The notes under the pieces were generated by a model, which saw only the letters and a program-made list of their open reading frames with translations, ran no database searches and had not been told where the DNA came from. Source: Deinococcus metalli (GTDB lineage Bacteria; Deinococcota; Deinococci; Deinococcales; Deinococcaceae). From it: DNA of 64,000 nt. The translations under genes were made by a program, and so were the position numbers. Where the stretch lies: the NCBI RefSeq assembly GCF_014201805.1, contig NZ_JACHFK010000001.1, forward strand, positions 248,001 through 312,000, given 5' to 3'. Every line of letters begins with the position of its first letter. The stretch's first letter is position 1. Of this stretch, positions 11,896 through 25,652 are shown piece by piece.

Positions 11896-12339
11896 ATGGC
11901 GACGGTCTATGTGATCCTGCTCACGCTGCACAACATCAACCGCTGGCTGGTGCTCCTCACCGGCGTGTGGACGCTGGTCCGGACGCTGCCCGGCGCGGGG
12001 GGCCGCCGGCCCTTCACCGCCGCGGACCGGCGCCCGGTCGTGGCGTTCACGGGTACCGTGCACCTGCAGCTGATCCTGGGCCTGCTGCTGTTCGCGTTCC
12101 TGGGCATGCAGCGTGCGCCAGTGTTCGCCGGCGCCCCGAACAGCGGGTTCACGTGGCAGCACGTGGGCCTGGGGGTGCTGGCTGCCGTCACCGCCACCAT
12201 CGGCTCGGCGCTGAGCCGCCGCGCACCCACGGATCAGGGCAAGTTCCGGGTGGCGACCACGTGGACCGCTGTGACGCTGCTGCTGGTCCTGCTGCTGATT
12301 CCGTGGTGGCGTCCTCTGCTGCGGCTGTTCACGGCGTAA
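11896..12339 (+). CDS. Small four-helix membrane protein of unknown function
   Basis: The 147-residue product has four hydrophobic segments: LLTLHNINRWLVLLTGVWTL, LQLILGLLLFAFLGM, HVGLGVLAAVTATIGSA and AVTLLLVLLLIPWW. His residues near helix ends (LHNINR, VHLQ, WQHVG) recall small heme- or quinone-related membrane proteins, but I cannot assign a family. The start is set by its leaderless promoter. The 3' end overlaps the convergent gene at 12329 by 11 bases. Confidence 0.72.
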   Translation: MATVYVILLTLHNINRWLVLLTGVWTLVRTLPGAGGRRPFTAADRRPVVAFTGTVHLQLILGLLLFAFLGMQRAPVFAGAPNSGFTWQHVGLGVLAAVTATIGSALSRRAPTDQGKFRVATTWTAVTLLLVLLLIPWWRPLLRLFTA

Positions 12340-13456
12340 GCTCCGCCAGCGGAAACGGCAGCCGGGCGGCACTGGCCGCGCTGTGTCCGGCGTGGGTTCC
12401 GGGGCGTGGGGCGTCCTGCTCGAAGCGGCGGGTGAGGTTCACCGGCTCCCCGAAGGAGCGCGGGGCGGCCGGCCCGAAGCCCAGCGCGCCGAAGCGGGCG
12501 GCCAGCTCCACCATCAGCTGCGCCTGCCCGGACTGCGGCGGCCCCAGCGTGAAGTGGCCCTCGTGCCCGGCCAGCCCCAGCAGCAGTGTCTCGGCCAGGC
12601 ACGCGCACGCGCGTGCTGCCCGCCCCCGCGGCGCGCCCGGGCGCCACACGCCCGGCACGGCTGCCACGCCGCCGTCCACCACCCGGACATCCGGGCGGCG
12701 CAGCAGCAGGTCCGGCCGCGTCACACGCGGCTGCGAGTCGTCCAACACCAGGGCGTCCGGGCCGAGGTGGTCCGCGCCCAGCGCTGCGCCGTCCAGCAGC
12801 ACGACCAGCCCGGCGGCGCGCACGTCACGCAGGTCCGCCGTCACCTGGAGCGGCCCGGCGGACACACGTCCAGGCCCGGCACTCACGTCATTCACGGGCG
12901 TGTCCACGAGCAGCAGCGGCCACGGGGAGAGGTCCGCAAGCAGCGCGACCACGGCGCGGCCCACCCCCGTATCGGCCCCCACCACCGCGACCGGCGTGCC
13001 CGGCGGGACGTGTGCCAGCAGCCGCCGGACCGTCATGACGCACAGGACGGCCCGGAAGGCGCTCCCGGTCGTGATCCCCACGTCGTCCGGCAATTCGCCG
13101 CCCAGCAGCGCCGCGCTGCCGCCGCCCAGGCCGACCGTCAGCGCGCCCAGCGCCCGCGCCCGGTCCAGCGCCTGCCACAGGAGCCGCCGGGCGCGGCGCG
13201 ACCCGGAGCACACCTCGTCCGGCGTGACCGGCAGCGTGATCACCCAGCCGGCCGGGCGCTCGGGGTTGTCCGCTGCGCGCAGCGGTCCGGTCACCCTGGC
13301 CCGCAGCGGCAGGCGGCGCAGCCACGCGCCCAGCACCCCGCCCAGTGCCGTAGACGGGCGGCCCAGGTCGCCGGCATGATCCGTCCCCGGACAGGTGACG
13401 AACGCGACCGGGTGGCGGGGCCGGTACGCCGGGCTGGAGTGGGGCTCGGTGGTCAT
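12329..13456 (-). CDS. Rossmann-fold oxidoreductase resembling acyl-ACP reductase / predicted amino-acid dehydrogenase
   Basis: The 375-residue protein begins MTTEPHSSPAYRPRHPVAFV. In its middle, ARALGALTVGLGGGSAAL followed by GITTGSAFRAVLCV resembles the active-site region of cyanobacterial long-chain acyl-ACP reductase, where a Gly-rich loop precedes an ITTG motif. A nucleotide-binding stretch VAVVGADTGVGRAVVALL follows at about residue 165. A cysteine just before ([13 protein letters not shown]) could be the acyl acceptor. Family members reduce acyl thioesters to aldehydes or act on amino-acid-like substrates; which applies here is open. A CACACT hexamer six bases upstream (13463-13468) is a plausible leaderless promoter. 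Confidence 0.65.
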   Translation of the reverse strand: MTTEPHSSPAYRPRHPVAFVTCPGTDHAGDLGRPSTALGGVLGAWLRRLPLRARVTGPLRAADNPERPAGWVITLPVTPDEVCSGSRRARRLLWQALDRARALGALTVGLGGGSAALLGGELPDDVGITTGSAFRAVLCVMTVRRLLAHVPPGTPVAVVGADTGVGRAVVALLADLSPWPLLLVDTPVNDVSAGPGRVSAGPLQVTADLRDVRAAGLVVLLDGAALGADHLGPDALVLDDSQPRVTRPDLLLRRPDVRVVDGGVAAVPGVWRPGAPRGRAARACACLAETLLLGLAGHEGHFTLGPPQSGQAQLMVELAARFGALGFGPAAPRSFGEPVNLTRRFEQDAPRPGTHAGHSAASAARLPFPLAELTP

Positions 13457-13521
13457 GGCGGCAGTGTGCGCGGCGCGCCATGATCGCGCCGTGACTGTTC
13501 GGGGGCCGCGCGTGACCGGCC

Positions 13522-14511
<990 letters not shown>

Positions 14512-14517
14512 GGGGGC

Positions 14518-14523
14518 AGCATA
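14518..14523 (-). promoter_or_regulatory. -10 element of the leaderless MDR gene
   Basis: TATGCT on the minus strand lies six bases before the ATG at 14511. Confidence 0.65.
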
Positions 14524-14543
14524 CCCGCTCGGCCGTAAAGTGG

Positions 14544-14572
14544 ACGCGGACGTACATCATGAACGCGGACGT
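14544..14572. repeat. Direct repeat ACGCGGACGT x2 in a divergent promoter region
   Basis: ACGCGGACGT occurs at 14544-14553 and again at 14563-14572, a 19-base period of almost two helical turns. It sits between the MDR promoter and the fad operon. A partial dyad, GACC-G-GGTC, follows at 14577-14585. It may bind a regulator of both units; the protein is unknown. Confidence 0.4.
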
Positions 14573-14656
14573 GTTTGACCGGGTCCAGAAATCGTGGAAA
14601 GCTGGGGCCGCTACCGCAACCCAGTTCCCGCCACCCGCCCCCAGGAGGCCCCATCC

Positions 14657-16731
<2,075 letters not shown>

Positions 16732-16735
<4 letters not shown>

Positions 16736-17019
16736 GCGAACAGGTTGAGGTTGAAGTTCTCTTTCGCAACTCGTTTTCTTGGGTTTTCCAGAGGACGGAT
16801 CGGGGGAATCCAAGTATTTCAATTCAGGGTGACTCACTTGCCCTACTGCGCATGCGAGTTCGTCGTGCGCTTGAAGCTCTGGAACCCGGAATGCTTGACG
16901 AGGATAGTGAGCTTGACCTTGAAATGGCTGCAGACACCCTCGACGGCATGTGGATGATCTACAAACAATATGGCTGGGTTGATGAACCGAGAACATCGAA
17001 ACGGCAGGACGCTACATAG
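16732..17019 (+). CDS. Small hypothetical protein with atypical base composition, coupled to fadB
   Basis: The 95-residue frame starts at GTG 16732, overlapping the fadB stop (GTGA), with a purine-rich run just upstream as a possible ribosome-binding site. The protein starts [20 protein letters not shown] and ends in a charged tail; an acidic helix ([19 protein letters not shown]) is the clearest feature. I recognise no family. Codon third positions contain many A and T, unlike the GC-saturated genes on either side, which suggests recent gain or weak selection. The low-GC stretch runs on to about 17055. It could also be non-coding, but the open frame, coupling and protein-like sequence favour a gene. 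Confidence 0.6.
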
Positions 17020-17066
17020 AAGTTTGTCGAATACTGCAATACAAGCCTTTCCTCAAGGAGTTCTAC

Positions 17067-18248
17067 ATGCCCGAAGCAGTCATCGTCTCCACTGCCCGCA
17101 CGCCCATCGGTAAGGCGTACCGGGGCTTTCTGAACGACACGCACGGCTCCGATCTGGGTGCCCACGCCGTCACGCACGCCGTCCAGCGCGCCGGGGTCGA
17201 TCCCGCCGAGGTCGAGGACGTGATCATGGGCGCCGGCAATCCGGAAGGCGCGACCGGCAGCAACATCGCGCGGCAGATCGCCCTGCGCGCCGGGTTCCCC
17301 GTGACCGTCAGCGGCGTGACCGTGAACCGCTTCTGCTCCAGCGGGCTGAACACCATCGCGCTGGCGGCGAACCACGTAATGGCCGGTCAGGGTGACATCT
17401 TCGTGGCGGGCGGCCTGGAGAGCATTACCCTGACGCAGAACGAGCACGCGAACAAGTACCGGCTGCGCGGCGAGTGGCTGATGGAGCACAAGCCCGCGAT
17501 CTACATGCCCATGCTGGAAACGGCGGAGATCGTGGCGCGGCGCTACGGCATCACGCGCGAGCAGCAGGACGAGTACGCGCTCCAGAGCCAGCAGCGGACG
17601 GCGGCGGCGCAGCAGGCCGGCAAGTTCGACCACGAGATCGTGCCCATGACGGCCAGCATGAAGGTGCAGGACAAGGCGACCGGCGAGGTCAGCGATCAGC
17701 AGGTCACGCGTACGCTGGACGAGGGCAACCGCCCGGACACCACACTGGAGGGCCTCACCAAGCTCAAGCCCGTATTCGAGGGTGGCGTGATTACCGCCGG
17801 CAACGCGTCCCAGCTCAGCGACGGCGCGGCGGCCGTGGTGGTGATGAACGCCGACGTGGCGCGTGAGCGTGGCCTGGAACCCCTGGGGCTGTTCAAGGGC
17901 TTTGCCATCGCGGGCTGCGATCCGGACGAGATGGGTATCGGCCCGGTGTTCGCGGTGCCCAAACTGCTGAAGCGCCATGGCCTGAGCGTGGACGACATCG
18001 ACCTGTGGGAGCTGAACGAGGCCTTCGCGGTGCAGGCGCTGTACTGCCGCGACCGTCTGGGCATCGATCCGGCGAAGTACAACGTCAACGGCGGCAGCAT
18101 CTCCGTCGGGCACCCGTACGGTATGAGCGGCGCGCGGCTGACCGGCCACGCGCTGCTGGAAGGAAAACGGCGCGGCGCTAAGCACGTCGTCGTGACCATG
18201 TGCATCGGCGGCGGCATGGGCGCGGCCGGGCTGTTCGAGGTGCTGTAA
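17067..18248 (+). CDS. fadA: Acetyl-CoA acyltransferase (thiolase)
   Basis: This 393-residue thiolase catalyses the last step of beta-oxidation, CoA-dependent cleavage of 3-ketoacyl-CoA, or the reverse condensation. The nucleophilic cysteine is in [13 protein letters not shown] at about residue 90, the catalytic His in [15 protein letters not shown], and the second cysteine in [18 protein letters not shown] at the C terminus. The ATG has AAGGAG six bases upstream. It is in line with the fadB-like gene and probably co-transcribed, forming the usual beta-oxidation pair. Confidence 0.95.
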   Translation: MPEAVIVSTARTPIGKAYRGFLNDTHGSDLGAHAVTHAVQRAGVDPAEVEDVIMGAGNPEGATGSNIARQIALRAGFPVTVSGVTVNRFCSSGLNTIALAANHVMAGQGDIFVAGGLESITLTQNEHANKYRLRGEWLMEHKPAIYMPMLETAEIVARRYGITREQQDEYALQSQQRTAAAQQAGKFDHEIVPMTASMKVQDKATGEVSDQQVTRTLDEGNRPDTTLEGLTKLKPVFEGGVITAGNASQLSDGAAAVVVMNADVARERGLEPLGLFKGFAIAGCDPDEMGIGPVFAVPKLLKRHGLSVDDIDLWELNEAFAVQALYCRDRLGIDPAKYNVNGGSISVGHPYGMSGARLTGHALLEGKRRGAKHVVVTMCIGGGMGAAGLFEVL

Positions 18249-18285
18249 CCCGCACGCGGCAGCAGTCCGGCGGGGGCGGCGCGGC

Positions 18286-18291
18286 TACAAT
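18286..18291 (+). promoter_or_regulatory. -10 element of the leaderless Nif3-like gene
   Basis: TACAAT lies seven bases before ATG 18299. It overlaps another in-frame ATG (18290), which therefore cannot be the start of this transcript. Confidence 0.65.
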
Positions 18292-18298
18292 GCGCCCC

Positions 18299-19084
18299 AT
18301 GTCGGACGCTTCTCCCAACACTCCCGGCGAGGTGCGGCGCGATGACCTCGTGGCGTGGCTCAATGACTATCTCCAGATCGGCGAGTTCAGGGACGTCAGT
18401 CTGAACGGCCTCCAGATCGAGGGCACGCCCGTGATCCGCCGGGTCGCGGCCAGCGTGGACACCAGCGTGAAAACGCTCCAGCATGCGGCGGACAGTGGCG
18501 CGGACCTCCTGCTGGTGCACCACGGGCTGTTCTGGGGCAAGCCGCTGCCCGTCACCGGGCCGCACCGGGAGCGGCTGCGGATCGCCATTCAGGCCGACCT
18601 GAACCTGTACGCGGCGCACCTGCCGCTCGACGCGCACGCGGACGTGGGCAACAACGCCATGATGGCGCGGGCGCTCAGCCTTCAGAACGTCACGCCTTTC
18701 GGGGAGTTCGCGGGGAAGAAGATCGGCGTGGCGGGCGAAGTGCCCTTCGAGCTGAGCTTGCAGGATTTCGCGGACCGCGTGCAGAAGCTGACCGGTGAGA
18801 TCTGCCTGGTGCACGGCGGGGGCGGCCCCACGGTGCAGCGCGTGGGCATCTGCTCGGGCGAGGGCTCGGACCGCATTCCGGAGGCGGCGGCGCTGGGTCT
18901 GGACACGCTGCTCACCGGCGAGCCGGCGCACAAGCATTTCAACGACGCCTTCGAGTACGGCATCAACGTGGTCTACGCCGGCCACTACGAGACCGAGGTG
19001 TTCGGCGTGCGCGCCCTGGCCGCGAAGCTGGAGGACCAGTTCGGGCTGCCGTGGCAGTTCCTGCACCACCCCACGGGGCTGTGA
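18299..19084 (+). CDS. Nif3-like dinuclear metal centre protein
   Basis: The 261-residue protein belongs to the Nif3/YbgI (DUF34) family, often annotated GTP cyclohydrolase 1 type 2. The metal ligands are visible: the His pair in LLLVHHGLFWGK, the Asp in LPLDAHADVGNN, and the C-terminal His and Glu in VVYAGHYETEVFGV. Members form hexameric toroids; the true reaction is still debated. The start is fixed by the leaderless promoter. The stop overlaps the tmk start by four bases, so the genes are coupled. Confidence 0.92.
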   Translation: MSDASPNTPGEVRRDDLVAWLNDYLQIGEFRDVSLNGLQIEGTPVIRRVAASVDTSVKTLQHAADSGADLLLVHHGLFWGKPLPVTGPHRERLRIAIQADLNLYAAHLPLDAHADVGNNAMMARALSLQNVTPFGEFAGKKIGVAGEVPFELSLQDFADRVQKLTGEICLVHGGGGPTVQRVGICSGEGSDRIPEAAALGLDTLLTGEPAHKHFNDAFEYGINVVYAGHYETEVFGVRALAAKLEDQFGLPWQFLHHPTGL

Positions 19085-19707
19085 CGGGGCTGTTCGTCAC
19101 CTTCGAGGGGCCGGAGGGCGCGGGCAAGAGCACGCAACTCGCGCGGCTGGTGGAGCGGCTCTCCGCGCAGGGCACTGCCCACACGGTCACGCGGGAGCCT
19201 GGCGGCACGCCCCTGGGCACCCGCGTGCGTGACGTGCTGCTCGACCCGGCGCTGACCATCGACCCGCTGCCGGAGTTCCTGCTGTACTCCGCGAGCCGCG
19301 CGCAACTCGTGGCGAACGTCATCCGGCCCGCGCTGGATCGCGGCGACGTCGTGGTGTGTGACCGCTACGCCGATTCCAGCCGGGCGTACCAGGGAGCGGG
19401 CCGGGGCCTCGACGGAGCGCTGCTGGATCACATCACGGCCGCCGCGACGGGCGGGCTGACCCCAGACCTGACGGTGCTGCTCGACCTCGACCCGGAAGTG
19501 GGGCTGGAACGCGCGGCGCGGCGCGGCCAGCCCGACCGGCTGGAGCGAGCCGACCTCGCGTTCCACCGCCGGGTGCGGCAGGGCTTCCTGCACCTCGCGC
19601 AGCGCGACCCGGACCGGTTCGTGGTGCTCGACGCCACCCTGGGGCCGGACGAACTGGAGGCGCGGGTGTGGTCGGCGCTTCAGGACCGCGTGGCGGCTAG
19701 CGCCTGA
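19081..19707 (+). CDS. tmk: Thymidylate kinase
   Basis: Tmk phosphorylates dTMP to dTDP with ATP, an essential step of dTTP supply. The 208-residue product has the P-loop FEGPEGAGKSTQLARL, the DRY motif in VVCDRYADSSRAYQGAGRG, and an Arg-rich lid (ERAARRGQPDRLERAD). GTG 19081 overlaps the upstream stop (GTGA) and directly precedes the conserved TGLFVTFEG start, so it is preferred to the longer frame. The 3' end overlaps the convergent cyclotransferase gene by 11 bases. Confidence 0.96.
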   Translation: MTGLFVTFEGPEGAGKSTQLARLVERLSAQGTAHTVTREPGGTPLGTRVRDVLLDPALTIDPLPEFLLYSASRAQLVANVIRPALDRGDVVVCDRYADSSRAYQGAGRGLDGALLDHITAAATGGLTPDLTVLLDLDPEVGLERAARRGQPDRLERADLAFHRRVRQGFLHLAQRDPDRFVVLDATLGPDELEARVWSALQDRVAASA

Positions 19708-20548
19708 CGCGGCCCTGGCCGCCGACGCCGGTCTCGGCCTTCACGCCCGCCACCTTCACCTCGAAGATGGTGCCCCAGCGCTTGCCCGTGATCAGCAGCG
19801 TGCCGCGCTCGGGCACGTAGGCAATGCCGTTGGGCACGTCGTCGAAGGTCAAGGGGCGGCCGCTGCGGCTGGCCTGCATGCTGGCCTCGCGCGTGATGTC
19901 CGACACGTCGAGCCACGCGGTGACCTTCCCGGACTGCGGGTCGATGCGGGCAATCCGGTCGCTGAGCCACACGTTGGCGTAGACGCTGCCCTGCACGTAC
20001 TCCAGCTCGTTCAGGTTCTTGATGGGCTGGCCGTCGTCCGTGACGGCCACGGAGCGCGTGACCTTGAAGGTCTTCGGGTCGCGCCACACCAGCGTGGGGC
20101 TGCCGTTGCTCATGATCAGCTGCTTGCCGTCGGTGGTCAGGCCCCAGCCCTCGCCCGTGTAGCGGTACTGCCCGGTCTCGCGCAGCGTCTCGGCGTCGAA
20201 GGTGAAGGCCACGCCGTCCTGCCACGTCAGGTGGTACGCGGTCGATCCGATCACGGCCACGCCCTCGCCGAACGCGGTCGCCAGCGGCGTGGCGGCCGAG
20301 ACCTGCACCTTGCCGGTCTTCAGGACGCTGCGGCGCACGCCCGACTGCCCGACGATGCCGGTGCTCTCGGCATACACGCCGCTCCCCAGATACTGGAAGC
20401 CCTCGGTGAACGCTGCGCGGTCGTGCGGGTAGCGGGCCACGACCGTGGGCATCAGGACTGGCGTGCGGGTGACCGGGGTGTCGGACTGGCCGCGGGCGGC
20501 GGACGCCAGCAGCAGGAAACTCAGGGACAGGGCAGGGGAAACGCGCAC
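19697..20548 (-). CDS. Glutaminyl-peptide cyclotransferase (secreted)
   Basis: The 283-residue protein matches the plant/bacterial beta-propeller glutamine cyclotransferase family, which converts N-terminal glutamine to pyroglutamate. A signal peptide, MRVSPALSLSFLLLASAARG, implies export. Hallmarks are the FTEGFQYLGSGVYAESTG segment, NLNELEYVQGSVYANVWLSD, and NGIAYVPERGTLLITGKRW. GTG 20548 is chosen because TACCAT lies six bases upstream; an ATG at 20575 would place that promoter inside the gene and spoil the signal peptide. Exported targets are unknown. Confidence 0.9.
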   Translation of the reverse strand: MRVSPALSLSFLLLASAARGQSDTPVTRTPVLMPTVVARYPHDRAAFTEGFQYLGSGVYAESTGIVGQSGVRRSVLKTGKVQVSAATPLATAFGEGVAVIGSTAYHLTWQDGVAFTFDAETLRETGQYRYTGEGWGLTTDGKQLIMSNGSPTLVWRDPKTFKVTRSVAVTDDGQPIKNLNELEYVQGSVYANVWLSDRIARIDPQSGKVTAWLDVSDITREASMQASRSGRPLTFDDVPNGIAYVPERGTLLITGKRWGTIFEVKVAGVKAETGVGGQGRVRR

Positions 20549-20554
20549 GGCCCC

Positions 20555-20560
20555 ATGGTA
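20555..20560 (-). promoter_or_regulatory. -10 element of the leaderless cyclotransferase gene
   Basis: TACCAT on the minus strand lies six bases before GTG 20548 and decides that start. Confidence 0.65.
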
Positions 20561-20612
20561 GGGGCTGGACTCCATGGGCGTGTCACTCGTCTGCTCCGCG
20601 TGAAGGTCGGCT

Positions 20613-21710
20613 TCAGGTCATGAGGGCGCGGTGGGCGGACGCGCGCACAGCCTCATGTGGATCATGCCGCAGTGGGGCCAGGGAGCGGGTCTCGCCCCAC
20701 TGCCCCAGCGCCCACGCGGCGGCCTCGCGCACCTCCCACGCGGGATCGGCCGCGCCGGCGAGCAGCAGCGGCCAGCCTTGCGGCGCGCGGGTATTGCCCA
20801 GCACCGTCAGGGCGTTGCGGGCCATGCCCTTGCGCCGCGGGCGCAGGAACGCCGTGTCCGCGAAGGCCCGCTCAAAGGCGCGTTCACTGCCGCCGAAGAA
20901 CCGCGTTAGATCGGGGTGGGCCAGCTCCGGGTCGGGCCGCAGCACCCTCGCGAGAGGCCCGGCGTGCTCGCTCCACGGGCAGACCTCGCTGCACACGTCG
21001 CAGCCGAACAGCCACTCGCCCACCCCGGCCCGCAGGTCGTGGGGCACCGGCCCGCGGTGCTCGATGGTCAGGTAAGAAACGCAGCGCCGCGCGTCGATGG
21101 CCCGGTCGTTCCCGATGGCGTTCGTGGGACACGCAGAGACGCAGCGCAGGCAACGCCCACAGCGGTCGGGGTGCGGCGTGGCCGCGCCGCCACACGGCAG
21201 ATCGGTCAGCAGCACCGCCAGCGTGACGAAGGCTCCCAGGCGGGTGCTGACCAGCATCCCGGACTTGCCTCGCCACCCCAGGAAGCCCGACGCGGCGTAC
21301 AGGCGTTCCATCACGGGGCCGTGGTCCACGTAGCCGCGCGCCCGTACGCCCAGCGCGGCGGCCTCGGTCTCCAGCCGGGTCAGGACCGGTTGGAGCTGGT
21401 CGTGGTAGTCGGGCGTCCACGCGTACCGCGCGACGCGGCCCACCCGCACGCCGCCGGCCGGTTTCGGGAGTTCCGCGAACGCGTGCGACACGCCCAGCAC
21501 CAGCACGCTGCCCACACCCTCCAGCCGCGTTGAGGGATCGGCGCGGGCGGGCAGCTGGCGCTCCAGATAGGTCATGCCCGCGTGCCGGCCCGCGTCCAGC
21601 CAGCCGGCGTACTCCTCGACCGCGTGGGCCGGCACGGCAGCCGGCGCCCAGCCGACGGCGTCCGCGCCCAGGTGCTGCGCGAGGTCGGCGAGAAGGTCAG
21701 CGGCGCCCAC
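20613..21710 (-). CDS. queG: Epoxyqueuosine reductase
   Basis: QueG reduces epoxyqueuosine to queuosine at the tRNA wobble position, using cobalamin and two [4Fe-4S] clusters. The 365-residue protein has the N-terminal reductase domain (HGPVMERLYAASGFLGWRGK), two cysteine motifs, CGRCLRCVSACPTNAIG and GCDVCSEVCPW, and a C-terminal HEAT-like tail (WEVREAAAWALGQWGET). The start is GTG 21710, preceded by TACTCC at leaderless spacing. Other queuosine genes are not in the window. Confidence 0.95.
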   Translation of the reverse strand: MGAADLLADLAQHLGADAVGWAPAAVPAHAVEEYAGWLDAGRHAGMTYLERQLPARADPSTRLEGVGSVLVLGVSHAFAELPKPAGGVRVGRVARYAWTPDYHDQLQPVLTRLETEAAALGVRARGYVDHGPVMERLYAASGFLGWRGKSGMLVSTRLGAFVTLAVLLTDLPCGGAATPHPDRCGRCLRCVSACPTNAIGNDRAIDARRCVSYLTIEHRGPVPHDLRAGVGEWLFGCDVCSEVCPWSEHAGPLARVLRPDPELAHPDLTRFFGGSERAFERAFADTAFLRPRRKGMARNALTVLGNTRAPQGWPLLLAGAADPAWEVREAAAWALGQWGETRSLAPLRHDPHEAVRASAHRALMT

Positions 21711-21715
21711 GGCCC

Positions 21716-21721
21716 GGAGTA
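21716..21721 (-). promoter_or_regulatory. Probable -10 element of queG
   Basis: TACTCC on the minus strand lies five bases before GTG 21710. It departs from TANNNT at the last base, so support is weaker than for its counterparts. Confidence 0.4.
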
Positions 21722-21767
21722 TGCCGTCCGGAGGTGGGCGCCGCTGCTGCGCGGGTGACAGTGCGGG

Positions 21768-22712
21768 CTACAGGCTGGCCTTGGCGAGCGTCCACGCGTG
21801 CTCGAAGACCTCGCCGCGTTCCGGGCGGGCCATCACGCGGCCCAGGCCCTCGGCGAGCGTCATGGCGGGCACGTTCACCTCGGTGGTGCGGCTGATGTCC
21901 TCCCACACGGCCTCACACACGGCCATGTCGCCGCCCTGCGCGTTCAGGGTGAAGCGCACGCCGTCGCCGGACAGCTCCACGCCGCACAGGTCGCCGTTCT
22001 CCCGGCCGCAGCGGGCGGCCTTGAAGGTCACGTGCCTCAGGTCCTTCCACTTCAGGGTGTCGGCCACGAAGCCGGCGAACAGCCGGGCGGGCAGGTCCTT
22101 GCGGCCCGAGTAGCGCACGGTCAGGTGCGTGATGCGCGGCAGCTGCCGGGCGGCGTCGGGCGAGTCGAACACCTGCGCCAGGGCCTCACGCCACGGCGCG
22201 CTGCGGCTCCAGCCCAGGTCCGCCAGCGCGTAGTGCCGGGCCGGGGGGATATCCAGCGTCAGGGAATCGCAGATGATCTGGTCGGCCACGTCCGTCAGCT
22301 CGTGCATCAGCACGCCGCCCGGCTTGGTGTCTGCGCCCCACCACACGTGATTCACGGTCGCGGGACGCAGCAGCGGCAGGATCGCGCCCTGGAGCTGCTG
22401 CGGGTTGGCGTCCAGCGTCAGGCGCTCCACGTACAGCCCGCCGGACTGCGGCACCAGGCTCGCGTGCACCTTGAGGTCGTCGCTGCCGTCCATCACGCCG
22501 ATGATCTGCCGGCCCGCGAAGCGCCCCTCCAGGCCCGCCAGCGCCTCCTCGACGCGCTTGACGTGCCGGTGCACCGTCAGGGCCACGATGTTCCCCGTGT
22601 ACGCCCGCGTCTCCACGTTCGTCTGTGTCCACAGCTCGTCCAGCGTCACCTGCGCCTTGCGGACGCTGGTGTCCACCGGCCCCAGGCGCTTGTGGTCCGT
22701 CGCGTAGGTCAT
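21768..22712 (-). CDS. opcA: Glucose-6-phosphate dehydrogenase assembly protein OpcA
   Basis: OpcA is an allosteric partner that assembles and activates glucose-6-phosphate dehydrogenase in cyanobacteria and actinobacteria. The 314-residue product shows family segments such as [39 protein letters not shown] and [17 protein letters not shown]. It follows zwf by 70 bases on the same strand, with GGAGG before its ATG, and the gene order gnd-zwf-opcA supports the assignment. Confidence 0.93.
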   Translation of the reverse strand: MTYATDHKRLGPVDTSVRKAQVTLDELWTQTNVETRAYTGNIVALTVHRHVKRVEEALAGLEGRFAGRQIIGVMDGSDDLKVHASLVPQSGGLYVERLTLDANPQQLQGAILPLLRPATVNHVWWGADTKPGGVLMHELTDVADQIICDSLTLDIPPARHYALADLGWSRSAPWREALAQVFDSPDAARQLPRITHLTVRYSGRKDLPARLFAGFVADTLKWKDLRHVTFKAARCGRENGDLCGVELSGDGVRFTLNAQGGDMAVCEAVWEDISRTTEVNVPAMTLAEGLGRVMARPERGEVFEHAWTLAKASL

Positions 22713-22782
22713 AGGCCGCCTCCGGCACCGCCGAGAGGAGAGCCAGGCAACGTGTGCCCTGTGCCCCCGGCGGTCTGCGCGC

Positions 22783-24521
<1,739 letters not shown>

Positions 24522-24525
<4 letters not shown>

Positions 24526-25592
24526 TGCTCACCTGTCACGCGCTGCCGGCCGGTCTCCCCGAGCTGTTCCGCCGCAGAGCCGGTGCCGCTGCCGGCGGCC
24601 GCAGGAATGTTCTCCGGCGCGGCCACCTTCGGGTGATCCCCGGCCTGCACCTCGGGCACGATGCCCTCCTGCTTGGGCGCTTCCAGCGTCTTGACGGCGT
24701 GCCCACCGAAGGCGCGGCGCATCGCGGAGAGCATCTGCCCGGCGTAGCTCACTTCCTGCTGGCTGCGGAAGCGCATCTGGGTGGCGAGCGTGATCACCGG
24801 AGTCGGGACCCCCAGCTCGATGGAGTCGATGATGGTCCAGCGGCCCTCGCCGCTGTCGGCCACGTAGTCGGACAGCGAGTCGAAGTCCGCGGAGTTCTTC
24901 AGCGCCTCGGCGGTCAGGTCGAGCAGCCAGCTTCTCACGACGCTGCCGTGGCGCCACAGCTCCGCGATCTGGGCCATGTCCAGGTTGAAAGTCTGGTGGG
25001 CCTTCATCAGCTCGAAGCCCTCGGCGTAGGCCTGCATCATGCCGTACTCGATGCCGTTGTGCACCATCTTCACGTAGTGCCCGCTGCCCGAGGGACCCAT
25101 GCGGCCCCAGCCGCGGTCCGGGGCGGGCGCCAGCGTCTCGAACACCGGACGCAGGCGCTCCACGGCTTCCTCGGGGCCGCCGATCATCATGGCGTAGCCC
25201 TCCTTCAGGCCCCACACGCCGCCGGACGTGCCCACGTCCACGAAGTGCAGGCCCCTGGCCGCCAGTTCCTCGCCGCGGCGCTGCGTGTCGTGGAAGTTCG
25301 AGTTGCCGCCGTCGATCACGATGTCGCCCGGCGCGAGACGCTCGGCCAGGTCGTCGATCACGGCCTGCGTGATCTTGCCGGCCGGCACCATGACCCACAC
25401 GGCGCGGGACCCGGGCTCGCCCAGCGCGGCGATGAAGTCGTCCATGGAGCGTGTGCCCTGGGCACCGTGTGACTCGATGTTGCGCAGGGCGTCCTCGCTG
25501 CGGTCGTAGCCGACCACGTGGTGCCCACCCTGTTGCAGCCGCAACACCATGTTCCCGCCCATCTTGCCCAGGCCGATCATGCCGATCTTCAT
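24522..25592 (-). CDS. gnd: 6-phosphogluconate dehydrogenase, decarboxylating (short GntZ-type)
   Basis: The enzyme oxidises and decarboxylates 6-phosphogluconate to ribulose 5-phosphate. The 356-residue protein belongs to the short, often NAD-linked, branch. The dinucleotide loop [20 protein letters not shown] opens it; [35 protein letters not shown] and the catalytic Lys in [19 protein letters not shown] are present. After about residue 300 there is a Pro/Glu/Gly-rich tail that is not part of the fold. The gene heads the gnd-zwf-opcA operon. A palindromic operator lies in its leader, and GGGAGG precedes the ATG. Confidence 0.95.
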
Positions 25593-25611
25593 TCCCGTAC
25601 CTCCCGGTGTC

Positions 25612-25623
25612 GGAAGCGCTTCC
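25612..25623 (-). promoter_or_regulatory. Palindromic operator in the gnd leader (cre/LacI type)
   Basis: GGAAGCGCTTCC is a perfect 12-bp palindrome. With its flanks it reads TGGAAGCGCTTCCG, close to the catabolite-responsive-element consensus bound by CcpA and other LacI-family regulators. It lies between the -10 hexamer and the gnd ATG, where binding would block elongation. The cognate regulator is not in the window. Confidence 0.6.
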
Positions 25624-25646
25624 AGCGCCCGCTCTCTCCACCGGGC

Positions 25647-25652
25647 ATGATA
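25647..25652 (-). promoter_or_regulatory. -10 element of the gnd-zwf-opcA operon
   Basis: TATCAT on the minus strand would start a leader of about 50 bases, containing the palindrome at 25612 and the gnd ribosome-binding site. A clear -35 hexamer is not visible. Confidence 0.45.
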
